A DNA stretch of 64,000 bases, taken from NCBI RefSeq assembly GCF_017356265.1, contig NZ_JAFNAW010000014.1, positions 1-64,000 on the forward strand, given 5' to 3'. The position numbers and the translations under genes were made by a program. Below the pieces are notes generated by a model, which searched no databases, had not been told where the DNA came from, and worked only from the letters and a program-made list of their open reading frames with translations. The stretch is from Paracoccus fontiphilus. Its GTDB lineage: Bacteria; Pseudomonadota; Alphaproteobacteria; Rhodobacterales; Rhodobacteraceae. Positions 7,606 through 16,677 of the stretch are shown piece after piece (position 1 is the first letter of the stretch; every line of letters starts with the position of its first letter).

Positions 7606-8229
7606 ATGAAAAGACGGGTCTTCCTGGCAGCGACGCTGCCTGCCGCCCTGGCTGCCTGCGGCGCGCAGAAAGTCTGGGATTCCGACGAGGAACTGCGGGC
7701 CGCCTATTTCGTCTCGCCGGAACCGCCGTCGATCACGCTTCTGACCGTGATCGGCATTCCGCGCGGCGAGGGCGGGCATTCGGGGCTGATGATCAACGGC
7801 AGCCAGCGCGTCGTCTATGACCCGGCCGGAAGCTGGCAGCATCCGCGCATTCCCGAACGCAACGACGTGCTGTACGGCATCAACGACAACTTCAAGAACT
7901 TCTATCTCGATTACCACGCCCGCAAGACCTATTGGGTGGCCGAGGATACCGTGATTGTCAGCCGGGAAGTCGCCGATGCCGCGATCCGGTCGGTCGAGAC
8001 GCAGGGCGCGTCGCCCAAAAGCTATTGCGCGGTGAACACCGGCAAGGCCTTGAGCCGCGTGCCGGGGTTTGAAAACGCGCCGACCGGCTTCAGCCCGATC
8101 CGGCTGCGCAACTGGTTCCTGACGCTGCCGGGCGTGCAGTCCAAGCGCCACATGGACGGCGATCCGGCCAACAACCACGACGTGCTGCTGCGCCAGAAGG
8201 ACGGGCAGATCGTCGGCTACAACATGTAA
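7606..8229 (+). CDS. Conserved lipoprotein of unknown function
   Basis: A 207-residue protein with the signal peptide MKRRVFLAATLPAALAAC and lipobox ALAAC (Cys 18). The mature part has a strand-rich segment ending IPRGEGGHSGLMI, then RVVYDPAGSWQHP, NDNFKNFYLDYHARKTYWVAED and PKSYCAVNTGKALSRVPGF. The HSG and later Cys-Ala-Val-Asn residues recall the His/Cys arrangement of permuted NlpC/P60-like papain folds, but I cannot assign the family with certainty. The last 13 bases overlap azlD on the opposite strand. Probably anchored in the outer or inner membrane facing the periplasm. Confidence 0.75.
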   Translation: MKRRVFLAATLPAALAACGAQKVWDSDEELRAAYFVSPEPPSITLLTVIGIPRGEGGHSGLMINGSQRVVYDPAGSWQHPRIPERNDVLYGINDNFKNFYLDYHARKTYWVAEDTVIVSREVADAAIRSVETQGASPKSYCAVNTGKALSRVPGFENAPTGFSPIRLRNWFLTLPGVQSKRHMDGDPANNHDVLLRQKDGQIVGYNM

Positions 8230-8549
8230 AGCAGGCCGAACAGCGTGATCGCCCCCGCAAGGATGGCAAGGATCACGTTCTTGGTCAGCAGGCCGACCGC
8301 CACGGTTGCCATGGCGGCGGCCATCCGCGCCGGATCGGGCTGGCCCCCGGTCGCCGCCGGCCAGACCACCAGCGGCGCGACCAGGGCGGGCAGCACCGCG
8401 ACCGGCGTGTAGCGCAGCATCCGCAGCACCCAGGACGGCAGGTCGCGGTTGCCCAGCGCGCCCAGGAAGGACCAGCGGATCAGGAAGGTGCCGATCCCCA
8501 GCACCACGATCACCAGCCAGACGGTCGCGTCGGATGTCCCGTTCGTCAT
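8217..8549 (-). CDS. azlD: AzlD family branched-chain amino acid exporter subunit
   Basis: A 110-residue membrane protein with about four hydrophobic helices and the family signature FLIRWSFLGAL (about 22-32), LPSWVLRMLRYTPVAVLPAL (about 37-56) and a glycine/alanine-rich end TLFGLLYML. AzlD works with AzlC to export branched-chain amino acids or analogues. The start at 8549 overlaps the azlC stop as ATGA. It converges with the preceding lipoprotein gene, overlapping by 13 bases. Confidence 0.9.
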   Translation of the reverse strand: MTNGTSDATVWLVIVVLGIGTFLIRWSFLGALGNRDLPSWVLRMLRYTPVAVLPALVAPLVVWPAATGGQPDPARMAAAMATVAVGLLTKNVILAILAGAITLFGLLYML

Positions 8550-9313
8550 GCCCGCGCCCTCCGCTCGGCCGCGATCTCGACAAGCGCGCCGGCCACCATG
8601 CCCAGGGGGGCCGCGATCAGCAGACCCAGGCCCGACGGCAGGCCCGCCAGCGCCAGCGACGCCAGCACCGCCACGAAGCAGGCCGCCATGTGGGCCGGGG
8701 TGCGCAGCATCGGCGCGATCATCGCCAGAAAGGTGATCGGCATCGCGAAATCCAGGGCGATGTCGTCCGGAATGGCCTGGCCCAGCGTGGCGCCGACCCA
8801 GGACGACACCATCCAGGACGGGCAGACGACCGCCACGACCCCCGCGAAGAAGGCAAGGCGCTGCGGAAGCCCCAGTCCGGGGTTGCGCTCGTATTCCTGG
8901 ATGGACAGCGCATAGCTCTGATCGACCAGGGCATAGGCGATGCCTGCCTTTTGCGCGGTCGTGGCGCCCCTCAGCCACGGCACGAGCGAGGCCGAATACA
9001 TCGCCATCCGCAGGTTCACGGCCAGGCAGGACAGGATCACGATGATCGTGGGCGCATTGTCCCCCAGAAGCTGGACGGCGGTGAACTGCGATGCCCCCGC
9101 AAGCACCAGGATCGAGAAGCCCATCGCCTGCGCGACATCCAGGCCCGCTTCCAGCGCCACGACCCCGAACAGAAGGCCGAAGGGAACCATGACCACCAGG
9201 AAGGGCAGCGACTGGATGGTGCCGCGCCAGAACGCCTCGCGCACGGTGCGCGAGGAGCCGTCTTCGGCAAGGGCCTGCCGGGTCGCGGGACGGGGAAGGG
9301 GGGTGGGGGACAT
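8546..9313 (-). CDS. azlC: AzlC family ABC-independent amino acid exporter
   Basis: A 255-residue inner-membrane protein with several hydrophobic segments. The conserved AzlC core is visible: SLPFLVVMVPFGLLFG (about 35-50), AGASQFTAVQLL (about 72-83) and NLRMAMYSASLVPWL (about 99-113). The N-terminal 25 residues (Pro/Arg-rich) may be trimmed if a later start is used. With AzlD it forms the two-gene export module. No regulator gene of the Lrp type sits beside it; the next gene upstream is a divergent GNAT gene. Confidence 0.92.
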   Translation of the reverse strand: MSPTPLPRPATRQALAEDGSSRTVREAFWRGTIQSLPFLVVMVPFGLLFGVVALEAGLDVAQAMGFSILVLAGASQFTAVQLLGDNAPTIIVILSCLAVNLRMAMYSASLVPWLRGATTAQKAGIAYALVDQSYALSIQEYERNPGLGLPQRLAFFAGVVAVVCPSWMVSSWVGATLGQAIPDDIALDFAMPITFLAMIAPMLRTPAHMAACFVAVLASLALAGLPSGLGLLIAAPLGMVAGALVEIAAERRARA

Positions 9314-9381
9314 GGGGCTTTCGCTTCGGACGGGATCGCGGCACCTTGCTTTGCACGACGCGCAATCAGTGGCAAGGCCGG

Positions 9382-9864
9382 GTGCAGATCACGACTCCCA
9401 TTCCCGACCGGCATCTGGCCCAAGCGGCGCGCCTGTGGGGGCGGGCCTTCGTGCCGGGGGCGGGGGCCATGACGCCCCGCATCCGGCCATGCCACGGCAT
9501 CGCGGCGATCGGCGCCGACGGCCTTCTGGGCGGGGTGGCGGGGTTTCGCGACCAGGATGGCGGATTGCTGGCCGATCTGCCCTTGTTGGCGCGGCTGCTG
9601 TTCAGGTCCGCGCCGCCCACGGCCGATCTGGTCATCGACGGCATCGTCGTGGCCTGCCCGCGCAAGGGCATCGGCCGGGCCTTGCTGCAGGAAGCGGCGG
9701 CCCTTGCCCTTGGGTCCGGCCGCCCCGGCCTGCGGGCCGAGGTGGCCCTGCGCAACCGTTCGGCGATGGCCTTCTATGCGGCTGCCGGCTTTGTCGAGAT
9801 CGGGCGCGGACGCTATGGCTGGCCCTGGTCCGGGCCGGTCGCGATCCTGCGCCGGCCGGTCTGA
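9382..9864 (+). CDS. GNAT family N-acetyltransferase
   Basis: A roughly 160-residue acetyltransferase. The acetyl-CoA binding motif A is VACPRKGIGRALLQEAAALA (about 92-111 from the GTG), and motif B is LRNRSAMAFYAAAGFVEIGRG near the end. I prefer the GTG at 9382 because the protein then starts at ITTPIPDRHLAQAARLWGRA, the usual first strand and helix; a TTG at 9346 is an upstream alternative. It is divergent from azlC. Substrate unknown; GNAT enzymes of this kind acylate small amines, antibiotics or protein N-termini. Confidence 0.8.
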   Translation: MQITTPIPDRHLAQAARLWGRAFVPGAGAMTPRIRPCHGIAAIGADGLLGGVAGFRDQDGGLLADLPLLARLLFRSAPPTADLVIDGIVVACPRKGIGRALLQEAAALALGSGRPGLRAEVALRNRSAMAFYAAAGFVEIGRGRYGWPWSGPVAILRRPV

Positions 9865-9880
9865 TCCTGCGCCGTGCCGT

Positions 9881-10795
9881 TCAGCCGAAGACCCCGGCGA
9901 TCCGGCCCAGCAGCATGAAGGCGCGAGCGGACCGGGTTTCGGCCAGGACGGCGATCTGCGCGTCGTCCATCTGCGGCAGGTGCCGCGTCAGCATGGCGTC
10001 GAAATGGCGCAGGAAATGCTGGGCGGTGTCGCGGAAGATCTCGTCCCGGTGCAACAGGGCCGCGGCCGTGTCCAGCGCCTGCCGGTCGTGGATGCCCCCC
10101 AAGGCCGCCACCGCGCTGCCCCGCGCGCCTTCGGCAAAGCGGCGCCAGGTCCCGACGGGGGCCGATTCGGGCGGCAGGTCGTCCATGTAGAGATCCTGGC
10201 CGGCAAGCAGCGTCACCACGTCCTGCGCGGCGCGCAGCACGCGGGCGTGATCGCCGTCCTGCAGCACCAGGCGCAGCGCGGCGATCGCCACCGAATCATC
10301 GGGCCCATCGGGAAAGTTCAATGCCCGGATCAGCGTTTCCGCGTCGATTTCCGGCGCCGGCGGTTCGGCGGCGCGCGGGGCGGTCTGACGGGCCTCGGCA
10401 GGGCGCGGCGCGGGCCGAGCAGCGGGAACGGGCGCGCGAGACTGCGGTTCCGGCTCTCCGATCACCTCGGCTTCCGGCGCGGCGCGGGGTGGCGGGGCGC
10501 CGCGCGTGGTCGCCATGTCGCGCAACTGCCCAAGGCGCTGGCGCAGATCCTCGGCCTCGGCCCGCAGCACGGCAATGGCCCGCGCCGTCCTGACCGCCAG
10601 CCAGATCAGCGCCAGGGGCAGGATCGTCGCCATGATGACCGCAAGGCGGATGATGCCGCCCTGGGCACCCTCGCCGCCCGGGGCCAGCAGCCAGAACAGC
10701 GCGACCAGGAACAGCCAGACACCGCTCAGCACGATGCCGGTGGTGGTGATGGCGTCCCGTTGGGCCAGGGTGGCGATCCGTGCGACCAGCGACAT
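9881..10795 (-). CDS. Unknown membrane protein with Pro/Ala-rich linker
   Basis: A 304-residue protein that I do not recognise. Two hydrophobic helices lie at about 17-39 (TGIVLSGVWLFLVALFWLL) and 48-67 (IIRLAVIMATILPLALIWLA). A short coiled-coil-like stretch (RAEAEDLRQRLGQLRDMA, about 76-93) is followed by a Pro/Ala/Glu-rich linker to about 155. The C-terminal helical domain contains LIRALNFPDGPDDSVAIAALRL and ends LLGRIAGVFG. The architecture, a membrane anchor with a long linker and a helical cytosolic domain, recurs in Rhodobacterales beside greA as far as I recall. It lies 5 bases after greA on the same strand, so both are probably on one transcript. Confidence 0.8.
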   Translation of the reverse strand: MSLVARIATLAQRDAITTTGIVLSGVWLFLVALFWLLAPGGEGAQGGIIRLAVIMATILPLALIWLAVRTARAIAVLRAEAEDLRQRLGQLRDMATTRGAPPPRAAPEAEVIGEPEPQSRAPVPAARPAPRPAEARQTAPRAAEPPAPEIDAETLIRALNFPDGPDDSVAIAALRLVLQDGDHARVLRAAQDVVTLLAGQDLYMDDLPPESAPVGTWRRFAEGARGSAVAALGGIHDRQALDTAAALLHRDEIFRDTAQHFLRHFDAMLTRHLPQMDDAQIAVLAETRSARAFMLLGRIAGVFG

Positions 10796-10800
10796 CGTCT

Positions 10801-11271
10801 TCACTCGTAGCGGATCGCGAGGATCTCGTAGCTGCGCTGACCCCCCGGCGTCGTGACCTCGACGCTGTCGCCCACGTCCTTGCCGATCAGGGCGCGGGCC
10901 AGCGGCGAGCGGATGTTCAACAGCCCGCGCTCGATATCCGCCTCGGCCTCGCCCACGATCTGGTAGGTGCGCTCCTCGTCGGTATCCTCGTCCACCAGGT
11001 TGACGATGGCGCCGAACTTGACCGATCCCGACAGCTTCGAGGTGTCGATCTGCTCGGCCCGCGACAGGATCGATTCCAGCTCCTTGATGCGGCCTTCGAT
11101 GAAGCCCTGCTTTTCGCGGGCGGCGTGGTATTCGGCGTTTTCGGACAGGTCGCCATGCTCGCGCGCCTCGGCGATCTGGCGGATGATCGCGGGACGTTCC
11201 TTCGACTTCAGCTCGCCCAGTTCGCGTTCCAGCGCGGCAAAGCCGCTGCGGGTCATCGGAATCTTGTCCAT
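10801..11271 (-). CDS. greA: Transcription elongation factor GreA
   Basis: A 156-residue factor that enters the RNA polymerase secondary channel and stimulates cleavage of backtracked RNA. The N-terminal coiled coil carries the conserved tip [18 protein letters not shown] (about 38-55) with the two acidic residues needed for cleavage. The C-terminal FKBP-like domain has [20 protein letters not shown] and [13 protein letters not shown]. The start at 11271 gives the usual [11 protein letters not shown] beginning and family length; the frame runs on upstream without homology. Confidence 0.97.
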   Translation of the reverse strand: MDKIPMTRSGFAALERELGELKSKERPAIIRQIAEAREHGDLSENAEYHAAREKQGFIEGRIKELESILSRAEQIDTSKLSGSVKFGAIVNLVDEDTDEERTYQIVGEAEADIERGLLNIRSPLARALIGKDVGDSVEVTTPGGQRSYEILAIRYE

Positions 11272-11337
11272 CGCTGCCCAATCCTCTGCGGGATGCAATC
11301 CGTTGCGGGATGCGGTTATCGTCAACTGCTAAGGCAA

Positions 11338-11365
11338 CGCCCCTGCCATTCGGATGGCAGGGGCG
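11338..11365. other. Perfect 12-bp hairpin in the greA/etfQO gap
   Basis: CGCCCCTGCCAT (11338-11349), loop TCGG and ATGGCAGGGGCG (11354-11365) form a perfect stem. It lies between the divergent starts of greA and ETF-QO, where no gene ends, and neither side has a T-run. It may be part of a leader transcript or a protein-binding palindrome. Confidence 0.5.
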
Positions 11366-11516
11366 TGGGCCTTGTTGTCGGCAACGTGCCCCAGAATGCC
11401 GCGTCTTTGCAAGCCCGCGCGCGGTGAGGATGGCAGTTTTTGGCCGTCGCGTCAGGATTGCCGCGATGCGGCAGAACCGTTACATCCTGACAAAGCCAGC
11501 AAGGGGGAGCCGCGCC

Positions 11517-13172
11517 ATGACCGACACGACACCGATCGAACGCGAGGCGATGGAGTATGACGTGGTGATCGTGGGGGCGGGTCCGTCGGGCCTGTCGGCG
11601 GCGATCCGATGCAAGCAGATCGACCCGGACCTGTCTGTGGTGGTGCTGGAAAAGGGCTCGGAGGTCGGCGCGCATATCCTGTCGGGGGCGGTGCTGGACC
11701 CGGTCGGGCTGGACCGGCTGATCCCCGACTGGCGGGACAAGGGTGCCCCGGTCCGCACCGCGGTGACCGACGACAACTTCTATGTCCTGGGCGAGGCGGG
11801 GCAGGTGCGGGTGCCCAACTGGCCGATGCCGCGGCTGATGAACAACCACGGCAACTTTATCGTCTCGATGGGCAGCGTCTGCCGCTGGCTGGCCGAACAG
11901 GCCGAGGCGCTCGGCGTCGAGATCTTCCCCGGCATGGCGGCATCCCAGGTCGTCTGGGACGGTGATCGCGTGCGTGGCGTGGTCGCGGGCGAGATGGGGC
12001 TGCAGTCGGACGGCACGCCCGGCCCGCACTACGAGCCCGGCATGGAGCTGCACGGCAAGTATGTCTTCATCGGCGAGGGCGTGCGCGGGTCGCTGGCCAA
12101 GGAGATCATCAACCGCCTGAAGCTGTCGGACGGCCACGAGCCGCAGAAATACGGCCTCGGCATGAAGGAGATCTGGGAGGTCGCCCCCGAGAAGTTCCAG
12201 AAGGGCCGGGTGGTCCACACCATGGGCTGGCCCCTGGGCAAGAACGCCGGCGGCGGCAGCTTCATCTACCACTACGAGGACAACCTGGTGATGGTGGGCT
12301 TCGTGGTGCATCTGAACTACGAGAACCCGTATCTGTATCCCTACATGGAGTTCCAGCGCTTCAAGCACCACCCGATGGTGGCCGAGCTGCTGGAGGGGGG
12401 CAAGCGCATCTCCTACGGCGCGCGCGCGATCAGCGAGGGCGGCTGGCAGTCGCTGCCGGAACTGAGCTTCAACGGCGGCGTGCTCTTGGGCTGCTCGGCG
12501 GGCATGGTCAACGTGCCGCGCATCAAGGGCAACCACAACGCCATGATCTCGGGGATCGAGGCTGCCGAGGCGGCGGCGGCGGCGATTGCCGCAGGGCGCG
12601 AGGGCGACCGGCTGACCGACTATGACACCGCCGTGCGCACGGGCGCGATCGGCCAGGACCTGAAAAAGGTCCGCAACGTCAAGCCGGCCTGGTCGCGCTA
12701 CGGGCTATGGCCGTCGCTGGTCCTTGGCGGCATGGACATGTGGGGGGCGGGTCTGACCGGGCGCAACATCCTGCGGACCTGGAAGCACGGCAAGACGGAT
12801 GCCGAGGCCACCGGCAAGGCGGCGAAGTTCAAGCCCATCGACTATCCCAAGCCCGACGGCAAGCTCAGCTTCGACCGGCTGACCAACGTGGCGTTCTCCT
12901 TCACCAACCACGAGGAAAGCCAGCCCTGCCACCTGAAGCTGAAGGACCCTACGGTGCCGATCCGGGTGAACCTGCCCGAATATGCCGAGCCCGCGCAGCG
13001 CTACTGCCCGGCCGGGGTCTACGAGGTGGTCGAGGAGGCCAACGGCCCGCGCTTCGTGATCAACTTCCAGAACTGCGTCCACTGCAAGACCTGCGACATC
13101 AAGGACCCGTCGCAGAACATCGTCTGGACCACGCCCCAAGGCGGAGACGGGCCGAACTACCCGAATATGTGA
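11517..13172 (+). CDS. Electron transfer flavoprotein-ubiquinone oxidoreductase
   Basis: A 551-residue enzyme of the inner membrane surface that moves electrons from ETF to ubiquinone, linking acyl-CoA and related dehydrogenases to respiration. The FAD motif VVIVGAGPSGLSAAIR is at about 15-30. A 4Fe-4S cluster is bound near the C-terminus by YCPAGVYE and the sequence NCVHCKTCDIKDP (about 522-534), which together give the four cysteines. The length equals that of known ETF-QO. The start at 11517 has AAGGGGGAG about 8 bases upstream. Its partners ETF alpha and beta are not in the window, but two likely clients are, the acyl-CoA dehydrogenases at 4.7-6.4 kb and 23.2-24.8 kb. Confidence 0.97.
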   Translation: MTDTTPIEREAMEYDVVIVGAGPSGLSAAIRCKQIDPDLSVVVLEKGSEVGAHILSGAVLDPVGLDRLIPDWRDKGAPVRTAVTDDNFYVLGEAGQVRVPNWPMPRLMNNHGNFIVSMGSVCRWLAEQAEALGVEIFPGMAASQVVWDGDRVRGVVAGEMGLQSDGTPGPHYEPGMELHGKYVFIGEGVRGSLAKEIINRLKLSDGHEPQKYGLGMKEIWEVAPEKFQKGRVVHTMGWPLGKNAGGGSFIYHYEDNLVMVGFVVHLNYENPYLYPYMEFQRFKHHPMVAELLEGGKRISYGARAISEGGWQSLPELSFNGGVLLGCSAGMVNVPRIKGNHNAMISGIEAAEAAAAAIAAGREGDRLTDYDTAVRTGAIGQDLKKVRNVKPAWSRYGLWPSLVLGGMDMWGAGLTGRNILRTWKHGKTDAEATGKAAKFKPIDYPKPDGKLSFDRLTNVAFSFTNHEESQPCHLKLKDPTVPIRVNLPEYAEPAQRYCPAGVYEVVEEANGPRFVINFQNCVHCKTCDIKDPSQNIVWTTPQGGDGPNYPNM

Positions 13173-13250
13173 TCGGAGGGGCGGGCGCTGGCGTTGCCCC
13201 CTGTCCGGCGTCGCGCTAGGGTCGGTTGCAACGATTTTGTGATCTCCGGG

Positions 13251-15083
13251 ATGGAACCCTTGACCCTGACCCGTCCGAATCTGCCCCTGATCGCTGCCCT
13301 TCTGGCGGCGCTGTCGCTGCCTGCGCAGGCCCAGGACCGGCCCGAGCCGCGCCCCGAGGGGGACACCCCGGCCGCCGCGCCCGAGGCCGAGGCGCCAGCC
13401 TCCGACCCTGCGCCGCTGACCTTCGGCCTTGCCGGACCGTTCCTGGCCGCGCGCATGGCGACGGTGGAAAACGACTTCCAGGCCGCCGCGCGCTTTTTCG
13501 TGCAGGCCGTGGCGCATGATCCGCAGGACCGCTTCCTGCAGGACAGCGCCCTGGTCGCGCTGGTGTCGGCGGGCGAGATCGACCGGGCGGTCCAGCTTGC
13601 CAACCGCATCGGCAGCGATGGCGAGCCGACCGAACTGTCGCGCCTGATCCATCGTGCCAATCTGGTCCATGGGGGCGACTGGGCAGGGCTGCTGGCCGAT
13701 GTCGGCACCCCCACCGACATGGAGTCGGAGGCAGACCTGCTGGCCGGGATGCTGCGGGGCTGGGGCCTTCTGGGCGCCGGCAAGGCATCCGAGGCCCTGG
13801 CCGAGTTCGAGCGGCTGGCCAAGCTGGACGGCGTCGCGCCGATGGTGAACTATCACCTGGCGCTGGCCCGGGCCTTGGTCGGCGACTACGAGGGGGCCGA
13901 GGCGCTGCTGGCCGATGAAACCACCGGCGCGCATATCCTGGGCTTTGCCGCCCGCGCCCAGATCCTTGCCCAGCTTGAACGCCGCGACGAAGCCGTCGCC
14001 ATGATCGAGGCGATCCCCGGCATCGAGGCCGAGCCGCAGCTTCTGGCGCTGCGCGACTGGCTGAAGGCCAAGCAGCCCGTGGCCTTCGACGTGGTCAAGA
14101 CGCCTGCGGACGGCATCGCGCAGGTCTTCCTGACCTTTGCCTCGGCCCTGGCCTCCAGCGCCGACCCCGAGCCCTTGTCGCTGATCCATGCCCGGCTGGC
14201 CGTCTGGCTGTCGCCCGACACCGCCGAGGCGCGGCTGATGGCCGCGCAGATCCTGCAGGAACGCCAGCAGTTCGACCTGGCCGAACCCGAATTCGACGCG
14301 CTGCGCCGCATGGGCCAGATGCGTCCCGCCGCCGAACTGGCGCGCATCGACACGCTGTCCCGCGCGGGCCGCACGGACGAGGCGGGCAAGGCCGCCCTGT
14401 CGCTGACCGCCGCCTATCCCGACCTGCCCCAGGCGTGGATCGCCCTTGGCGACCTGTTGCGCCAGCAGGAAAAGTTCGCCCAGGCCGTGCCCGCCTATGA
14501 CAAGGCCCTGGCGCTTCTCGAGGATGCGCCCGCCGATGCGCGGTGGTTCCCCCTTTACGCGCGCGGCATCGCGCTGGAACGGTCCAAGCAGTTCGACCGC
14601 GCCGAAGCCGATTTCCTGGCCGCCATCGAGATTCGCCCCGAGCAGGCCAGCCTGCTGAACTATCTGGGCTACAGCTGGATCGACCGGAACGAGAATCTGG
14701 ACCGCGCCCTGGCGCTGATCCAGAAGGCGGTCGAGCTGTCTCCCGAGGACGGCTATATCCTCGATTCGCTGGCTTGGGCCTATTACCGGCTGGGCCGCTA
14801 CCAGGAGGCGGTGGCCCCCATGGAGGCCGCCATCCTGACCATGTCGCAGGACCCGCTGGTCAACGACCACCTGGGCGACATCTACTGGAAGGTCGGCCGC
14901 CACCGCGAGGCCGAGATCCAGTGGCGCCGCGCCCTGTCGCTGGAGCCGACCGAGACCGACGACGTCGATCCCGACCGGATCCGCGCCAAGCTGGACAGGG
15001 GCCTGGACGCCGTCCTGGCCGAGGAAGCGGCGGCGGGAACGCCGGAAACCCCCGCGCCCGCGCCGCAGGCCGCCGCGAACTAG
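13251..15083 (+). CDS. TPR-repeat periplasmic or outer-membrane-associated protein
   Basis: A 610-residue protein with a signal peptide (LPLIAALLAALSLPAQAQ, cleaved near residue 28) followed by an acidic, Pro-rich linker. Degenerate tetratricopeptide repeats run through the rest, clearest at about 390-550: LPQAWIALGDLLRQQEKFAQ, LYARGIALERSKQFDRAE, LLNYLGYSWIDRNENLDRAL and ILDSLAWAYYRLGRYQEAV. The C-terminus is Pro/Ala-rich. Relatives lie between the ETF-QO gene and ispE in related genomes, as here. The ispE start follows its stop by 3 bases, so the two are co-translated. A scaffold role in the envelope is likely, but the partners are unknown. Confidence 0.88.
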   Translation: MEPLTLTRPNLPLIAALLAALSLPAQAQDRPEPRPEGDTPAAAPEAEAPASDPAPLTFGLAGPFLAARMATVENDFQAAARFFVQAVAHDPQDRFLQDSALVALVSAGEIDRAVQLANRIGSDGEPTELSRLIHRANLVHGGDWAGLLADVGTPTDMESEADLLAGMLRGWGLLGAGKASEALAEFERLAKLDGVAPMVNYHLALARALVGDYEGAEALLADETTGAHILGFAARAQILAQLERRDEAVAMIEAIPGIEAEPQLLALRDWLKAKQPVAFDVVKTPADGIAQVFLTFASALASSADPEPLSLIHARLAVWLSPDTAEARLMAAQILQERQQFDLAEPEFDALRRMGQMRPAAELARIDTLSRAGRTDEAGKAALSLTAAYPDLPQAWIALGDLLRQQEKFAQAVPAYDKALALLEDAPADARWFPLYARGIALERSKQFDRAEADFLAAIEIRPEQASLLNYLGYSWIDRNENLDRALALIQKAVELSPEDGYILDSLAWAYYRLGRYQEAVAPMEAAILTMSQDPLVNDHLGDIYWKVGRHREAEIQWRRALSLEPTETDDVDPDRIRAKLDRGLDAVLAEEAAAGTPETPAPAPQAAAN

Positions 15084-15086
15084 GCG

Positions 15087-15914
15087 ATGCCCCCTGTCAT
15101 CGAGGCCGCGCCAGCCAAGCTGAACCTTGCGCTGCATGTCACCGGACGCCGTGCGGACGGCTATCACCTGCTGGATTCGCTGGTGGCTTTCGCCGGGGTG
15201 GGCGACGTGGTGACGCTGGAACCCGGCCCCCTGTCCCTGCGGATCGAGGGGCCGTTCGCGCCGGGCCTGCCTGTCGGCGACGACAACCTGTGCCTGCGCG
15301 CGGCGCGGCTTGCGGGCGGTAAGGCCAGCATCATCCTGACCAAGAACCTGCCGGTCGCCTCCGGCATCGGCGGCGGCTCGGCCGATGCGGCGGCGGTGCT
15401 GCGCGGGCTGGCCCGCATGGGCCATGCGCTGCCCCCGGGCACCGAACGGCTGGGCGCGGATGTGCCGGTCTGCCTGACCTCGACCCCCGCCCGGATGCAG
15501 GGGGTGGGAGAGATCGTCACGCCCCTGCCGCCCTTGCCCACCATCCCGCTGGTGCTGGTCAATCCGGGCGTGGCGGTGCCGACGCCGCAGGTCTTTGCCG
15601 CCATGGACCGGCGCGACAATCCGGCCCTGCCGCCCGTCCCGCACCTTGCCAGTCTTGCCGACCTGGCGTCCTGGCTGGCGGGCACGCGCAACGACCTGGA
15701 GCCTGCCGCCCTGTCCATCGCGCCCCCGATCGGGCAGGTTCTGGACGCCCTGCGCGCCAGCGGGGCCGCTTTCGCGCGCATGTCCGGGTCGGGGGCGACC
15801 TGCTTCGGCCTTTACGACAGCGCCGGCCGAGCCCGGATTGCCGCCACGGCGTTGAAACAGCATGGCTGGTGGGCGGTCGCGACGGAACTGGCACCCTTGC
15901 CTGCGCCCCGCTAG
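15087..15914 (+). CDS. ispE: 4-diphosphocytidyl-2-C-methyl-D-erythritol kinase
   Basis: A 275-residue GHMP kinase that phosphorylates CDP-methylerythritol in the MEP pathway to isoprenoids. It begins with [23 protein letters not shown] (about 7-29), the family N-terminus. The GHMP ATP loop is [20 protein letters not shown] (about 87-106), and a late Gly-rich motif [15 protein letters not shown] is near 230-244. The enzyme sits upstream of the polyprenyl diphosphate synthase in the pathway to the ubiquinone side chain. It follows the TPR gene by 3 bases. Confidence 0.96.
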   Translation: MPPVIEAAPAKLNLALHVTGRRADGYHLLDSLVAFAGVGDVVTLEPGPLSLRIEGPFAPGLPVGDDNLCLRAARLAGGKASIILTKNLPVASGIGGGSADAAAVLRGLARMGHALPPGTERLGADVPVCLTSTPARMQGVGEIVTPLPPLPTIPLVLVNPGVAVPTPQVFAAMDRRDNPALPPVPHLASLADLASWLAGTRNDLEPAALSIAPPIGQVLDALRASGAAFARMSGSGATCFGLYDSAGRARIAATALKQHGWWAVATELAPLPAPR

Positions 15915-15942
15915 ACTGCCGCGAAACTGTCTCGGGGGAACC

Positions 15943-16677
15943 ATGCTGCGTCTTGGCGTCAACATCGATCACGTCGCAACCATCCGCAACGCGCGGGGCA
16001 CGCCCTGGCCCGACCCCCTGCGCGCCGCCCGGATCGCCCAAGACGCAGGCGCCGACGGCATCACCGCCCATCTGCGCGAAGACCGCCGCCACATCAGCGA
16101 CGCCGACATCGACGCGCTGATGGCGAACATGACGCTGCCCCTGAACCTGGAAATGGCCGCCACGGCGGAGATGCAGGTCATTGCCCTGCGCCACCGTCCC
16201 CACGCCGTCTGCATCGTGCCCGAAAAGCGCGAGGAGCGGACAACCGAAGGCGGCCTGGACGTTGTCGGTAACGAGGCGATGCTGGCCGACTACATCGCGC
16301 CGCTGCGCGAGGCAGGCAGCCGCGTGTCGCTGTTCATCGGCCACGACCCCGCCCAGATCGAGGCCGCCGCCCGCATCGGCGCAGCGGTGGTGGAACTGCA
16401 CACCGGCGCCTATTGCGACCTCGACACCGAGGGCCGCCACGCCGAACGCGACGCCGAACTGGTGGGCCTGACCCAAGGCGCGGGCCTGGCCGACAGCTTG
16501 GGGTTGGAGGTCCATGCGGGCCACGGCCTGACCTTCGACACCGTTGGCCCCATCGCCGCCATCCCGCAGATCAAGGAACTGAACATCGGCCACTTCCTGA
16601 TCGCCGAGTCGGTCTTCACCGGCCTGGGCGAGGCGATCCGCAAGATGCGCCGCTGCATGGACGAGGCGCGGGCATGA
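15943..16677 (+). CDS. pdxJ: Pyridoxine 5'-phosphate synthase
   Basis: A 244-residue TIM-barrel enzyme that condenses 1-deoxyxylulose 5-phosphate with 3-amino-2-oxopropyl phosphate, the ring-forming step of vitamin B6 synthesis. Signatures are [17 protein letters not shown] (about 4-20), [11 protein letters not shown] (about 43-53), a conserved [19 protein letters not shown] (about 87-105) and the phosphate-binding HAGHGLT (about 188-194). The start at 15943 is preceded by CGGGGGAA. Its TGA overlaps the next ATG. Confidence 0.97.
   Translation: MLRLGVNIDHVATIRNARGTPWPDPLRAARIAQDAGADGITAHLREDRRHISDADIDALMANMTLPLNLEMAATAEMQVIALRHRPHAVCIVPEKREERTTEGGLDVVGNEAMLADYIAPLREAGSRVSLFIGHDPAQIEAAARIGAAVVELHTGAYCDLDTEGRHAERDAELVGLTQGAGLADSLGLEVHAGHGLTFDTVGPIAAIPQIKELNIGHFLIAESVFTGLGEAIRKMRRCMDEARA

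Noticed and set aside
12705-15965. Minus-strand open frame of almost 1100 codons across the TPR and ispE genes
   Set aside because: Antisense to well supported genes; composition rich in Arg, Gly and Gln without any domain.
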